Source: Prevotella sp. (GTDB lineage Bacteria > Bacteroidota > Bacteroidia > Bacteroidales > Bacteroidaceae). Taken from it: a DNA stretch of 59,103 nt. Position numbers and translations under genes: made by a program. Below the pieces are notes generated by a model. The model was given only the letters and a program-made list of their open reading frames with translations. It made no database searches and was not told the origin of the DNA. Below are positions 8,429 through 17,116 of this stretch, one piece after another; the first letter of the stretch is position 1; the number at the start of each line of letters is the position of its first letter. The stretch covers positions 1-59,103 of the forward strand of contig JAFZBK010000011.1 in the NCBI GenBank assembly GCA_017561825.1, written 5' to 3'.

Positions 8429-9919
8429 ATGAAGAAACTAGTGCTTTCGGTCATCTGCATGGTGGCCATGATGATCAGTTGTCAGAACAAGAGCCAGACG
8501 GCTCCTGTTGGGAATACCGACTCAGTGAACACCGTCATTGACAGTATCATCGAAGAGAACGATACCACCCCTCTGCCGATGTTCCTTATCGGTGGTGACG
8601 GAAAGTATATGCACATGCTCTATTGGGCATACCTCGAGGAACCGCAGAAGAATGACGATAATGCTGATTACTTCGATACTTGGCATAGTAGTTGGGAGCA
8701 GCAGGAGATGTTCCGTCGCCATGCAGCCCAATATACCAACCTGCTCACAGACAACGGTATCGTAAAGGTGCGGTTTGTCGATGAGGTGCTGAAGGATCCC
8801 GATGGCAACACGCCCAGCATTGGTGAGATCCACGGTCGTGAGGAGATTCCTGCCCTCTGCGCCCGTTACGAATATGTCAATCCCAAAGACAAGATAGACA
8901 ACACTTGGGGAACGGTCATCGTTACCGACAGTTACCTAAAATCCCGCAAGCGCCTCGATATCAAGAGTCTTCGTACCGCTGATTACAACTACCCCAGTCT
9001 TCCTGCCGACATTGTCAAGCAACTCGAGACTGAGTATGGCATGAAGGTTCAGCGCTCTTCCAAGACCTGTACGATTGGCGACCGCTATACGATGGGTGCT
9101 ATAGAGTTCAAGGGCGAGTACAAGAATGCCCCCAAGGATAAGTACTATGCTGACCGTAAGTACGCCTTAGCCCTTGAGTTGTTGATTGATGGTGACAGTA
9201 TCTATAAACTGGAGCAGTTGGGCTATTATGATGAGGAATGGGGATCAACATGGAATGCTGATGCTGACGGCTATATCCCCAACACTATCGAGGCAGCCTT
9301 CGAGGGTCCGAAAGGATTGGAACTCTGCTATACCCATAGTGCTCCTGAGAGTTTTGTCATCGGTATGCTCTTCCCGCGGGACAACAAACTCATAGAAATG
9401 GAATACGAGTGCTTCCACTCCTTGATCGATGAGGAAATCCCCGTCTGGAAGAAGGATCTCGCTGCAATGGACAAGATGTATCATGCTGACGAGATGAGTG
9501 ATAAGAACGTGAAACTCACCAAGTGGGCCCACTGCTACATTGATTACAATAACGAGTGGATCTGGATGCGCGACAAAGATGACAAGAACGGAGCCTTCTT
9601 CATCCGCAAAGATGACACATTCTCACTGATCGCCATTGAGAATCCCAGACTGCGTCCATCTCGGTGTGAGAATAACGGCATCAGTTATCTGAAACTTGCA
9701 GGACCTGCCGGAGGACCCTCATGGCAACAGGAGATCCATGCGTTCCAGAACGGCAAGCGCATCTGGAAACTCAATGTCCTCGAAGTGGAGGGCGAGATCA
9801 ATGGTTGTTCTCTCAATGGTAAAGAGATCTCCAAGGAGGCAGGGAAAGCTTACTTGGACAAGGTTCCTGAAGGCAAGGAGATCACCGCTTATTTTAAGGA
9901 TATTGATTCAAATGAATAA
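8429..9919 (+). CDS. Lipoprotein of unknown function
   Basis: A 496-residue protein with a lipoprotein signal: hydrophobic LVLSVICMVAMMI followed by S-C at about residue 18, then a Ser/Thr/Asp-rich linker. The body is rich in acidic and aromatic residues (YADRKYALALELLIDGDSIYKLEQLGYYDEEWG near 235-265) with no catalytic motif I can name. It lies 25 bp after a secreted protein and 18 bp before a lipid-kinase-like gene. It is expected to be anchored to the outer or inner membrane; the role is unknown. Confidence 0.72.
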   Translation: MKKLVLSVICMVAMMISCQNKSQTAPVGNTDSVNTVIDSIIEENDTTPLPMFLIGGDGKYMHMLYWAYLEEPQKNDDNADYFDTWHSSWEQQEMFRRHAAQYTNLLTDNGIVKVRFVDEVLKDPDGNTPSIGEIHGREEIPALCARYEYVNPKDKIDNTWGTVIVTDSYLKSRKRLDIKSLRTADYNYPSLPADIVKQLETEYGMKVQRSSKTCTIGDRYTMGAIEFKGEYKNAPKDKYYADRKYALALELLIDGDSIYKLEQLGYYDEEWGSTWNADADGYIPNTIEAAFEGPKGLELCYTHSAPESFVIGMLFPRDNKLIEMEYECFHSLIDEEIPVWKKDLAAMDKMYHADEMSDKNVKLTKWAHCYIDYNNEWIWMRDKDDKNGAFFIRKDDTFSLIAIENPRLRPSRCENNGISYLKLAGPAGGPSWQQEIHAFQNGKRIWKLNVLEVEGEINGCSLNGKEISKEAGKAYLDKVPEGKEITAYFKDIDSNE

Positions 9920-9937
9920 ACGAAATACGATCGATAT

Positions 9938-10879
9938 ATGGCGAATAACGAGGTAAACAACCGCTGGGCCATTCTCTACTGTCCGAAGCGCGACATCTTT
10001 CGTCCGCAGAAGCGGTGGGAGAGAATCGAGAAGATCCTCAATGAGAAAGGGGTGGTCTTCGATAAGGTTCAGAGCGAGAATTCCAATAGTGTGGAACGAC
10101 TGGTGAACATGATGATCAACAATGGTTACAAGACCATCATCATCGTGGGAGGCGACTCGGCACTGAACGATGCGGTGAACTGTTTGATGCAGGCACCGCA
10201 GGAGGTTCGTGAAGAGATTGCCTTGGGCGTCATCCCTAACGGTGTCATGAACGATTTTGCCCGTTACTGGGAGATCAAGGAAGGAGAGGAGGAGCAGACC
10301 ATCGACTGGCTGGTGAAACATCGGGTGCGCAAGATCGACCTGGGATGTGTGCGCTATACCAACCGCGAAGGGGAACGTTGTCATCGTTATTTCCTGAACT
10401 GCCTGAATATCGGACTGATCGCCTCTGTCATGAACCTGCGCCGTCAAACCCGTCGTTTATTTGGTTCCCGCACCTTGTCATTCTTCACATCATTCCTTTT
10501 GATGGTGTTCCAGCGCATGGAATACAAGATGAATCTGAAGATCAATTCGGATGTGATCAAACGGAAGGTCATGACTGTCTGCATAGGTAGTGCAAGGGGC
10601 TACGGCCAGACACCGAATGCCGTGCCGTATAATGGTATGCTGGATGTGTCGGTGGTTTATCATCCGCAGGTGGCACAACTGATAGAAGGCTTCTATCTCC
10701 TGTTCACGAACAAGTTCCTGAATCATCGTAGCGTTCATCCTTACCGTACCACTGAGGTGGAGGTGAACGAGGCTGCCCATGCCTTGGTGAGTGTTGACGG
10801 ACGACTGATGAATACGCCCGAAGGACCGTTCACGGTGGGGATTGAGCAGGAAGTGATCAACTTCCTGATTCCGGGTTAA
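9938..10879 (+). CDS. Diacylglycerol/lipid kinase-like protein
   Basis: A 313-residue protein of the DAGK_cat family (DgkB/YegS type), expected to phosphorylate a lipid substrate. The nucleotide-binding loop reads GGDSALNDAVN (residues about 70-80) instead of the canonical GGDGTxNE. The second motif is IPNGVMNDFARYW rather than IPxGTxNDFA. The C-terminal half has SARGYGQTPNAVPYNGMLDVSVV, matching the usual 'GGG...aP.a...DG.l' region. The ligand-loop changes may be a feature of a Bacteroidota branch or may alter activity. It converges with the Crp-type gene 19 bp away. Confidence 0.82.
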   Translation: MANNEVNNRWAILYCPKRDIFRPQKRWERIEKILNEKGVVFDKVQSENSNSVERLVNMMINNGYKTIIIVGGDSALNDAVNCLMQAPQEVREEIALGVIPNGVMNDFARYWEIKEGEEEQTIDWLVKHRVRKIDLGCVRYTNREGERCHRYFLNCLNIGLIASVMNLRRQTRRLFGSRTLSFFTSFLLMVFQRMEYKMNLKINSDVIKRKVMTVCIGSARGYGQTPNAVPYNGMLDVSVVYHPQVAQLIEGFYLLFTNKFLNHRSVHPYRTTEVEVNEAAHALVSVDGRLMNTPEGPFTVGIEQEVINFLIPG

Positions 10880-10898
10880 CGAAAGACAATGGCTTTTG

Positions 10899-11600
10899 CT
10901 ACCCGTTTTTGGAGACTTTCAGTAACTCTTCTTCCTCAAGGATCTTAATCTTCCTGCCATCGATGGCAATGAGCTTTTCGCTGGCAAAGGAAGATAGTGT
11001 GCGGATGGCATTGCTGGTGGTCATGTTCGAGAGGTTCGCCAGGTCCTCACGACTCAATGAGATGTTGAGCGTACAATGGTCATCTGCCACTCCATAGTAA
11101 TCTTTCAGGAATATCAAAGCTTCTGCCAAACGACCGCGGATATGCTTCTGTGTGAGGTTGATGATGCGGTCGTCGGATTTACCCAGTGCTGTTGACAACT
11201 GGGTGACGATGGTTTGGGTAAGTGTATGGCAATCTCGCATGAGATGGGTGATGATGTTCATGGGTATGAAAGCAACGATGGATGATTCGAAAGCCATGGC
11301 GTTGGTCTTGTAACACTCATGAGCGAAAAAGGCACTATAGCCGAACATCTCCTGTGGCTTGACGACACGGACAATCTGACAACGCCCCATTCCTTCCTTG
11401 AAGATCTTCACCTTGCCTTGTATCAGACACATCATCTGCAAAGGCTGTTCATCTTCCTTGTAGATAATCTCGTTTTTCTTGAACTGTTTGAAGGTTAGAT
11501 GCTGTGCGATCATACGTCGTTGGGCAGCACTCAACGGCTCCCATATGGAACAAACCATATCGGTGATTTCCTCTTTTCCTAGTTCTTTCGTTGTGTTCAT
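10899..11600 (-). CDS. Crp/Fnr-family transcriptional regulator
   Basis: A cytoplasmic regulator of about 233 residues. The ATG at 11600 (MNTTKELGKEE) or at 11615 is preferred; the longer reading frame opens with a TTG inside the promoter box. The N-terminal cyclic-nucleotide-binding-like beta barrel includes KNEIIYKEDEQP and MFGYSAFF. The C-terminal winged helix contains LSREDLANLSNMTTSNAIRT, typical of HTH_Crp. There is no N-terminal Cys cluster for an Fe-S centre and no clear cAMP phosphate-binding motif, so the ligand is unknown. It is divergent from the glycogen operon and may regulate it (inference). Confidence 0.88.
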   Translation of the reverse strand: MNTTKELGKEEITDMVCSIWEPLSAAQRRMIAQHLTFKQFKKNEIIYKEDEQPLQMMCLIQGKVKIFKEGMGRCQIVRVVKPQEMFGYSAFFAHECYKTNAMAFESSIVAFIPMNIITHLMRDCHTLTQTIVTQLSTALGKSDDRIINLTQKHIRGRLAEALIFLKDYYGVADDHCTLNISLSREDLANLSNMTTSNAIRTLSSFASEKLIAIDGRKIKILEEEELLKVSKNG

Positions 11601-11639
11601 TGCTAATACCTTCATCCAGTTGATGGGTGATTGGTGGTG

Positions 11640-11647
11640 CAAAAGTA
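11640..11647 (-). promoter_or_regulatory. -7 box of the Crp-type gene
   Basis: On the minus strand the sequence reads TACTTTTG, matching TAnnTTTG, 25-40 bp upstream of the proposed starts. No exact -33 TTTG was seen. Confidence 0.5.
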
Positions 11648-11739
11648 CGATATTTTCTTGAAATGAGAAAATTATCTGACAGTTTTTGTATTCTAAAACA
11701 TAAAAAACGATAAGCGAATTGAAATTCTTGTTATTTTAT

Positions 11740-11770
11740 TTTGTGCTCATTGATATTTTTATTACTTTTG
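11740..11770 (+). promoter_or_regulatory. Promoter of the glycogen operon
   Basis: The -33 box TTTG (11740-11743) and the -7 box TACTTTTG (11763-11770) are spaced by 19 bp, an exact match to the Bacteroidota consensus. The leader to the ATG at 11820 is about 47 nt. Confidence 0.8.
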
Positions 11771-11819
11771 AAGTGGATTTATCCAACCGGAACAACTAAA
11801 AAACCTCAATATAGCATCT

Positions 11820-13769
11820 ATGAGTTATTTGCGATTTGAAAAGGCTCTGATGACCAACTTGGAAGAAGCATTACCGCGCGAGTTATTGCGTACCAATCGC
11901 TCGGGTGCTTACTCCTGTTCCACGATTGTTGATTGTAACACAAGAAAGTACCATGGACTGCTCGTCGTTCCCGTCCCGGAGATCGATGATGAGAACCATG
12001 TCCTGCTTTCATCGCTCGATGTGACGGTCATTCAGCACGGTGCTGAATTCAATCTGGGACTCCATAAGTATCAGGGCAACAACTACAGTCCTAAGGGACA
12101 TAAGTACATTCGGGAATTTGATTGTGATAAAGTACCTACCACCGTTTATCGTGTGGGTGGTGTGATCTTGAAAAAGGAAGTGGTGTTCCAGCATTATGAG
12201 GACAGGATCCTGATCCGCTATACGCTGGAGGATGCACATTCTGCAACTACACTCCGCTTCCGTCCTTTCCTTGCATTCCGTAGTGTGCGACAGTTCACGC
12301 ATGAGAATTCCGTGGCCAGTCGTGACTACCAGTCGGTTGACAATGGTATCAAGACTTGCATGTATGCTGGCTATCCCGACCTGTACATGCAGTTCAGTAA
12401 GAAGAACGAGTTTATCTTCCAGCCCGACTGGTACAGAGGGGTGGAGTATCCGAAGGAGCAGGAGAGAGGGTATGCCTCCAACGAGGACCTCTACGTGCCT
12501 GGGTATTTTGAGATGGACATCAAGAAAGGCGAGAGCATCGTCTTTGCCGCTTCTACTTCCAGCATCCGTACAGGTAGTCTGAAGTCACTCTTCGACAAGG
12601 AAGTGGATGAACGTGCACCGCGTGATAACTTCTTCCACTGTCTGGTGAATGCCGCTCATCAGTTCCATAACCGTACCAAGAAGGATGAACGGTATATCCT
12701 CGCTGGTTACCCGTGGTTCAAATGCCGTGCCCGTGATACCTTCATCGCCTTGCCGGGTCTGACGCTTGCCATCGAGGAGCAGGACTACTTCGAACTGGTG
12801 ATGAAGACGGCCGAGAAGGGCTTGCGTGAATTCATGAAAGGCAAGCCTGTGTCGGTGAAGATCTACGAGATGGAACAGCCTGACGTACCCCTTTGGGCGA
12901 TATGGGCTGTTCAACAGTATGCCAAGGAGGCAGGCGAAGAGAAGTGCTTCAACATGTACGGAAAGCTGGTGCGCGACATCGTGGAGTATATCGAGAAGGG
13001 CGGTCATCCCAACCTTACCTTGGAGGAGAACGGACTCCTTCGTACGGAAGGAAGAGAAAAGGCTGTTACCTGGATGAACTCCACCGCAAACGGTCGTCCG
13101 GTTGTGCCGCGTACAGGCTTCATCGTTGAGTTCAATGCCTTGTGGTACAATGCCCTGAAGTTCTGCGCCAAGCTGGCAAGGATGAGGAAGGACGAGAAGG
13201 CAGAGAATCATCTGGAGAAGCTGGCTGCCAAGACAAAGGAGGCGTTCGTTGATACCTTCCTGAACGACTACGGCTATCTCTTCGACTATGTCGATGGGAA
13301 CATGATGGATTGGAGCGTTCGTCCGAACATGATCTTCGCGGTGGCGCTCGACTATTCACCGCTGTCAAACGACCAGAAGAAGAGTGTGTTGGATATCTGT
13401 ACCCGTGAGTTGCTCACGCCCAAGGGACTGCGTTCCCTCTCTCCGAAGAGCGGTGGCTACAACCCGATGTATGTGGGTCCGCAGACACAGCGCGACTATG
13501 CCTACCATCAGGGTACGGCGTGGCCATGGCTCGGTGGCTTCTACCTGGAGGCTTGTCTGAAACTCTACAAGCGTACCCGCATCAGCTTCGTGGAACGTCA
13601 GATGGTGGGTTATGAGGACGAGATGGTAAGGAACTGCTTGGGAACCATTCCGGAGATGTCTGACGGTAACCCGCCGTTCCGTGCCCGCGGTGCCATGTCA
13701 TTTGCCATGAATGTGGCGGAGGTGCTGCGAACACTGAACATGCTGGAGAAATATACATATAATAGATAA
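11820..13769 (+). CDS. Glycogen debranching enzyme (amylo-alpha-1,6-glucosidase type)
   Basis: A 649-residue cytosolic enzyme of the bacterial GDE family. The N-terminal domain begins with LPRELLRTNRSGAYSCSTI and NTRKYHGLLVVP, the hallmark of the GDE N-terminal domain. The C-terminal (alpha/alpha)6 domain contains the RARDTFIALPGLTLA and SVRPNMIFAVAL motifs and YAYHQGTAWPWLGGFY. It removes alpha-1,6 branches from glycogen. It heads an operon with a GT4 glycosyltransferase (12 bp gap) and a GH57 enzyme. From memory, the same three-gene order occurs in Bacteroides. An upstream consensus promoter is present. Confidence 0.92.
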   Translation: MSYLRFEKALMTNLEEALPRELLRTNRSGAYSCSTIVDCNTRKYHGLLVVPVPEIDDENHVLLSSLDVTVIQHGAEFNLGLHKYQGNNYSPKGHKYIREFDCDKVPTTVYRVGGVILKKEVVFQHYEDRILIRYTLEDAHSATTLRFRPFLAFRSVRQFTHENSVASRDYQSVDNGIKTCMYAGYPDLYMQFSKKNEFIFQPDWYRGVEYPKEQERGYASNEDLYVPGYFEMDIKKGESIVFAASTSSIRTGSLKSLFDKEVDERAPRDNFFHCLVNAAHQFHNRTKKDERYILAGYPWFKCRARDTFIALPGLTLAIEEQDYFELVMKTAEKGLREFMKGKPVSVKIYEMEQPDVPLWAIWAVQQYAKEAGEEKCFNMYGKLVRDIVEYIEKGGHPNLTLEENGLLRTEGREKAVTWMNSTANGRPVVPRTGFIVEFNALWYNALKFCAKLARMRKDEKAENHLEKLAAKTKEAFVDTFLNDYGYLFDYVDGNMMDWSVRPNMIFAVALDYSPLSNDQKKSVLDICTRELLTPKGLRSLSPKSGGYNPMYVGPQTQRDYAYHQGTAWPWLGGFYLEACLKLYKRTRISFVERQMVGYEDEMVRNCLGTIPEMSDGNPPFRARGAMSFAMNVAEVLRTLNMLEKYTYNR

Positions 13770-13781
13770 GGAGGCACGACT

Positions 13782-15056
13782 ATGAAAGTATTAATGTTTG
13801 GATGGGAGTATCCTCCTCACGTATTCGGTGGTCTTGCCACAGCCAACTATGGCATCTCTGAAGGACTGAAGGCGCAGGGCGACATAGAGATCGCGCTTTG
13901 TCTGCCGCATCCCTTCGGTGATGAGGAGCAGCACGCTGCCCGGATTATTGCCATGAATGCGGTGCCTATTGCTTGGCGGGATGTGAGTCGCGACTATGTA
14001 CAAAGTCGCGTGGGAAACATCATGAACCCAGACTATTACTATAAACTGCGCGAGAATATCTATGCTGACTTCAACTACATGAATGTCAACGACCTTGGCT
14101 GTATGGAGTTCGCAGGTGGCTATCCTTCGAATCTGCACGAGGAGATCAATAACTACTCGGTGATTGCAGGTGTGGTGGCACGCACGGAAAACTTTGATAT
14201 CATCCATGCACACGACTGGCTGACGTATCCAGCTGGTATCCATGCCAAGAACGTCAGCGGGAAGCCGTTGTGCATCCATGTGCATGCTACCGACTTCGAC
14301 CGTAGTCGCGGTAAGGTGAACCCCACCGTGTATGGAATTGAGAAGGACGGAATGGACAATGCCGACTGCATCATGTGTGTGTCGGAGCTGACACGCCAGA
14401 CCGTCATCAACCATTACCATCAGGATCCCCGCAAGTGCTTTACCGTACATAATGCGGTGTATCCGCTGCGCCAGGAACTGCAGGACATCCCGCGTCCTGA
14501 TCATACAGGAAAGGAAAAGATCGTGACGTTCCTCGGACGAATCACCATGCAGAAAGGTCCTGAGTATTTCGTGGAGGCTGCCAATATGGTACTTCAGCGT
14601 ACCCGTAACGTGCGTTTCTGCTTTGCCGGTAGCGGTGATATGATGGAAGCCATGATCTATCTGGCTGCCGAAAGAGGTATTGCCGACCGCTTCCACTTCC
14701 CTGGATTCATGCGCGGCAAACAGGTGTATGAATGTCTGAAAGACTCTGATGTATATGTGATGCCCTCGGTATCTGAACCGTTTGGCATCTCACCACTCGA
14801 AGCCATGCAGTGCGGCACGCCCTCGATCATCTCCAAGCAGAGCGGTTGTGCCGAGATCCTGAACAACTGTATCAAGGTTGACTACTGGGATATCCACGCA
14901 TTGGCAGATGCCATGTATTCCATCTGTACCAACGAAAGCCTTTTCAAGTACCTGCAGGAAGAAGGTAAGAAAGAGGTTGACCAGATCACCTGGGAGAAGG
15001 TGGGACGATGGATCCGTACGCTCTACATAAGAACGATGGGATGGGAACAAAATTAA
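13782..15056 (+). CDS. GT4-family glycosyltransferase, probable glycogen synthase role
   Basis: A 424-residue GT-B glycosyltransferase. The N-terminal donor/acceptor loop reads WEYPPHVFGGLATANYGIS. IIHAHDWLTYPAGIHA lies in the N domain, and the C-terminal nucleotide-sugar site shows VSEPFGISPLEAMQCGTPSI, the E-x7-E motif. It lies between the debranching enzyme and the GH57 gene, so a glycogen-building role is likely; the donor (UDP- or ADP-glucose) cannot be read from sequence by eye. It is shorter than classical GlgA and lacks an obvious starch-synthase KxGGL motif (it has FGGL). Confidence 0.88.
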   Translation: MKVLMFGWEYPPHVFGGLATANYGISEGLKAQGDIEIALCLPHPFGDEEQHAARIIAMNAVPIAWRDVSRDYVQSRVGNIMNPDYYYKLRENIYADFNYMNVNDLGCMEFAGGYPSNLHEEINNYSVIAGVVARTENFDIIHAHDWLTYPAGIHAKNVSGKPLCIHVHATDFDRSRGKVNPTVYGIEKDGMDNADCIMCVSELTRQTVINHYHQDPRKCFTVHNAVYPLRQELQDIPRPDHTGKEKIVTFLGRITMQKGPEYFVEAANMVLQRTRNVRFCFAGSGDMMEAMIYLAAERGIADRFHFPGFMRGKQVYECLKDSDVYVMPSVSEPFGISPLEAMQCGTPSIISKQSGCAEILNNCIKVDYWDIHALADAMYSICTNESLFKYLQEEGKKEVDQITWEKVGRWIRTLYIRTMGWEQN

Positions 15057-15080
15057 ATTAATAATTGAAAATTGAAAATT

Positions 15081-16454
15081 ATGAAAACTATTTGTTTATA
15101 TTTCGAGATACATCAGATTATTCATCTGAAGCGTTACCGTTTCTTTGATATCGGTGCAGATCATTATTACTATGATGACTACGAGAACGAACGTAGCATC
15201 ACGGATATAGCAGAACGTTCGTATATGCCGGCACTGACGGCACTGCAGGAGATGATTGCCGAGCATGGCAAATTCTTCAAGGTGGCCTTCTCGCTGTCGG
15301 GAACAGGTATCGAACAGCTGGAGATGCATGCTCCGCAGGTGCTGGAGAAGCTACAACAGCTGAACGAGACCGGTTGCGTGGAGTTCCTGGCAGAGCCTTA
15401 TAGTCATGGTCTTTCCGCCCTTGCCAATGAGGAGTGCTTTGCAGCAGACGTCAAGAAGCAGGTCTCCAAGATGGAAGAGTACTTCGGTAAGAAGCCCACC
15501 ATCCTCCGCAACTCCTCGCTGATCTATAGTGATGATATCGGTGCGCAGGCTGCCGCCCTCGGCTTCAAGGGTATGCTCACCGAAGGTGCCAAGCATGTGC
15601 TCGGATGGAAGAGTCCGCACTATGTTTATAACTGTGCCCTGGCACCGAGTCTGAAACTGTTGCTGCGCGACGTGGAGCTGTCTGACGATATCTCCCTGCG
15701 CTTCAACAACAGCGAGTGGGAAGGCTATCCGCTCTTCGCAGACGACTATATCAAGCGCATTGCCAACTTCCCCGAGGAAGAGCAGGTCATCAATATCTTC
15801 ATGGAGCTCTCCGCATTGGGTATCGCCCAGCCGTTGAGCAGTAATATCCTGGAGTTCCTCAAGGCACTGCCTGCTTGCGCCAAGCAGAAGGGCATCACCT
15901 TCTCCACACCTTCTGAGATCTGTGGAAAGATGAAGAGCGTAGGTGCGCTCAACGTGCCTGACACCTTGTCGTGGGTGGATGAGGAGCGCGACGTTTCCTG
16001 CTGGCTCGGTAACCCCATGCAACGGGAGGCTTTCAATAAGCTGTACAGCATTGCCGATCGTGTCCGCATCGCCAATGATCCGCGAATCAATCAGGACTGG
16101 GACTACCTGCAGGCTTCGAACAACTTCAGGTTCATGACCACCAAGCCCAGTAATGTGGGTCTTGACCGTGGTATCTATGCCAGTCCGTTCGATGCGTTCA
16201 CCAACTACATGAACATCCTGGGTGACTTTATGAGTCGTGTTCGTGGTCTCTATCCAGAAGATATCGACAATGATGAGCTGAATGCCTTGCTCACCACCAT
16301 CAGAAACCAGGGTGATGAGATCAACATGAAGGACAAGGAGATCACTCGTCTGCAGGCAAAGGTGGAGAAGATGCAGGCAGAAGAGGATAAGCTTAAAGCC
16401 AAGATTGACAAGGCTAAGGCTGCCTCGAAGAAGGCTCAAATGTTAAAAAATTGA
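15081..16454 (+). CDS. GH57-family alpha-glucan hydrolase/transferase
   Basis: A 457-residue protein of glycoside hydrolase family 57. The start MKTICLYFEIHQ matches the family's first motif (an HQP-like region near residue 11); the upstream in-frame TTG at 15072 lies in an ATTGAAA tandem repeat and is rejected. VEFLAEPYSHGLSAL and the catalytic-region block around LGFKGMLTEGAK also fit. A C-terminal coiled coil of about 55 residues (ITRLQAKVEKMQAEEDKLK) is present. It is the third gene of the glycogen operon and probably acts as an alpha-amylase or 4-alpha-glucanotransferase on glycogen in the cytosol. Confidence 0.9.
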   Translation: MKTICLYFEIHQIIHLKRYRFFDIGADHYYYDDYENERSITDIAERSYMPALTALQEMIAEHGKFFKVAFSLSGTGIEQLEMHAPQVLEKLQQLNETGCVEFLAEPYSHGLSALANEECFAADVKKQVSKMEEYFGKKPTILRNSSLIYSDDIGAQAAALGFKGMLTEGAKHVLGWKSPHYVYNCALAPSLKLLLRDVELSDDISLRFNNSEWEGYPLFADDYIKRIANFPEEEQVINIFMELSALGIAQPLSSNILEFLKALPACAKQKGITFSTPSEICGKMKSVGALNVPDTLSWVDEERDVSCWLGNPMQREAFNKLYSIADRVRIANDPRINQDWDYLQASNNFRFMTTKPSNVGLDRGIYASPFDAFTNYMNILGDFMSRVRGLYPEDIDNDELNALLTTIRNQGDEINMKDKEITRLQAKVEKMQAEEDKLKAKIDKAKAASKKAQMLKN

Positions 16455-16471
16455 AGATTTCTTCGTAAATA

Positions 16472-16503
16472 TTTGGAACTTTCGCAAATATACCCTATAT
16501 TTG
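16472..16503 (+). promoter_or_regulatory. Promoter of the small RNA candidate
   Basis: The -33 box TTTG (16472-16475) and the -7 box TATATTTG (16496-16503) are spaced by 20 bp, a consensus match. No protein gene starts downstream before a strong terminator at 16547-16584. Confidence 0.75.
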
Positions 16504-16507
16504 CAGC

Positions 16508-16584
16508 ATCTCATTTTATGGTTTCGCCTTTTTCACGAAACAACAAAGAGGTTGACTGCGTCCTGCAGACAACCTCTATTTTTT
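16508..16584 (+). ncRNA. Small RNA candidate, about 75 nt
   Basis: The region between a consensus promoter and an intrinsic terminator. It contains a small 5' hairpin (GTTTCG ... CGAAAC, 16520-16540) and then the terminator hairpin. The only reading frame (ATG at 16518, 25 codons) runs through the terminator and is not convincing. It faces, tail to tail, the cobalamin-riboswitch transcript on the other strand. The existence of the RNA is inferred from signals only. Confidence 0.5.
16547..16584 (+). terminator. Intrinsic terminator, probably bidirectional
   Basis: AGAGGTTG pairs with CAACCTCT (16547-16554 / 16570-16577). An inner CTGC/GCAG helix follows after a symmetric A-A mismatch, and ATTTTTT comes after the stem. 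On the minus strand the same stem is followed by TTTGTTGTTT, so it could also stop transcripts from the riboswitch side. It may also terminate the glycogen operon. Confidence 0.85.
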
Positions 16585-16593
16585 GCTACAAAT

Positions 16594-16948
16594 GAAAAGA
16601 GCGATGCTTCACGCACCACTCTTTCCACCTAATAAACTTATATAATAATACACGTACGGTTAGATAAATAACTAACGATTGCTATTCTCTTGTACCTATA
16701 CAACATCCCCTAACTGCCTGGCGGTAGGATCGTTGCTATTCAATTATTTCGGGTTGCCTCCATCCCTTACATCGAGAGAGTCGGCGAGTTACATAAGGCA
16801 GGTCTTCTGACTCTGTTCCACCCTCAAGCGCCTTCCCGCCGATGGCAGTGGCTTATTGCTTGTGGGTATAATGGAACTTACAGCTGCGGGACAGTCGGAG
16901 ATTTCCACTCCATTCCCTTTTTAATCGCGTCTGTAGCGAACCTTACGA
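16594..16948 (-). ncRNA. Orphan transcript carrying a cobalamin riboswitch
   Basis: Proposed transcript from the minus-strand promoter at 16952-16982 to the hairpin at 16594-16625 (GAAAGAG...CTCTTTTC). It is about 350 nt and contains the riboswitch in its first half. The second half has no convincing protein gene: the best frames are 7 and 22 codons. Downstream on this strand lies only the antisense of the GH57 gene. The extent is inferred. Confidence 0.5.
16794..16945 (-). promoter_or_regulatory. Cobalamin (B12) riboswitch
   Basis: Read on the minus strand, all core elements are present in order: P1 5' strand UAAGG; GGGAAUGGAGUGGAAAUCUCC; GACUGUCCCGCAGCUGUAAG; GCCACUG; CGGGAAGGCGC; and the B12 box AGUCAGAAGACCUGCC, closed by CCUUA, which pairs with the 5' UAAGG. 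The aptamer binds a cobalamin and controls downstream expression in cis. Unusually, no B12-transport or B12-dependent gene follows it in this window. Confidence 0.92.
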
Positions 16949-16951
16949 CTG

Positions 16952-16982
16952 CAAAGTTATAACGAAAATGCGAATAGACAAA
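16952..16982 (-). promoter_or_regulatory. Promoter of the cobalamin riboswitch transcript
   Basis: On the minus strand, TTTG (16979-16982) and TAACTTTG (16952-16959) are spaced by 19 bp. Transcription would begin at about 16948, directly before helix P1 of the riboswitch. Confidence 0.82.
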
Positions 16983-17009
16983 GAAAAATGCAATTTTTTT
17001 TATCAGAAG

Positions 17010-17041
17010 TTTGCATATTTCAACGAAACTTTTTATCTTTG
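17010..17041 (+). promoter_or_regulatory. Promoter of the sigma-factor gene
   Basis: TTTG (17010-17013) and TATCTTTG (17034-17041) are spaced by 20 bp. The leader to the ATG at 17117 is about 72 nt. Confidence 0.75.
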
Positions 17042-17116
17042 CCCCGCAAATTCATTAATAATTAAAATCAAATGCCTATCGAAACATTGTTACTTCAATA
17101 CCAATAGATAGAAAAA

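Noticed and set aside
16518-16595. 25-codon frame in the small RNA candidate
   Set aside because: It runs through the terminator stem and its T-run, so it could not be translated whole from the short RNA.
16592-16645. 17-codon frame MKRAMLHAPLFPPNKLI on the plus strand
   Set aside because: Lies after the terminator and overlaps the palindrome that ends the riboswitch transcript; no promoter.
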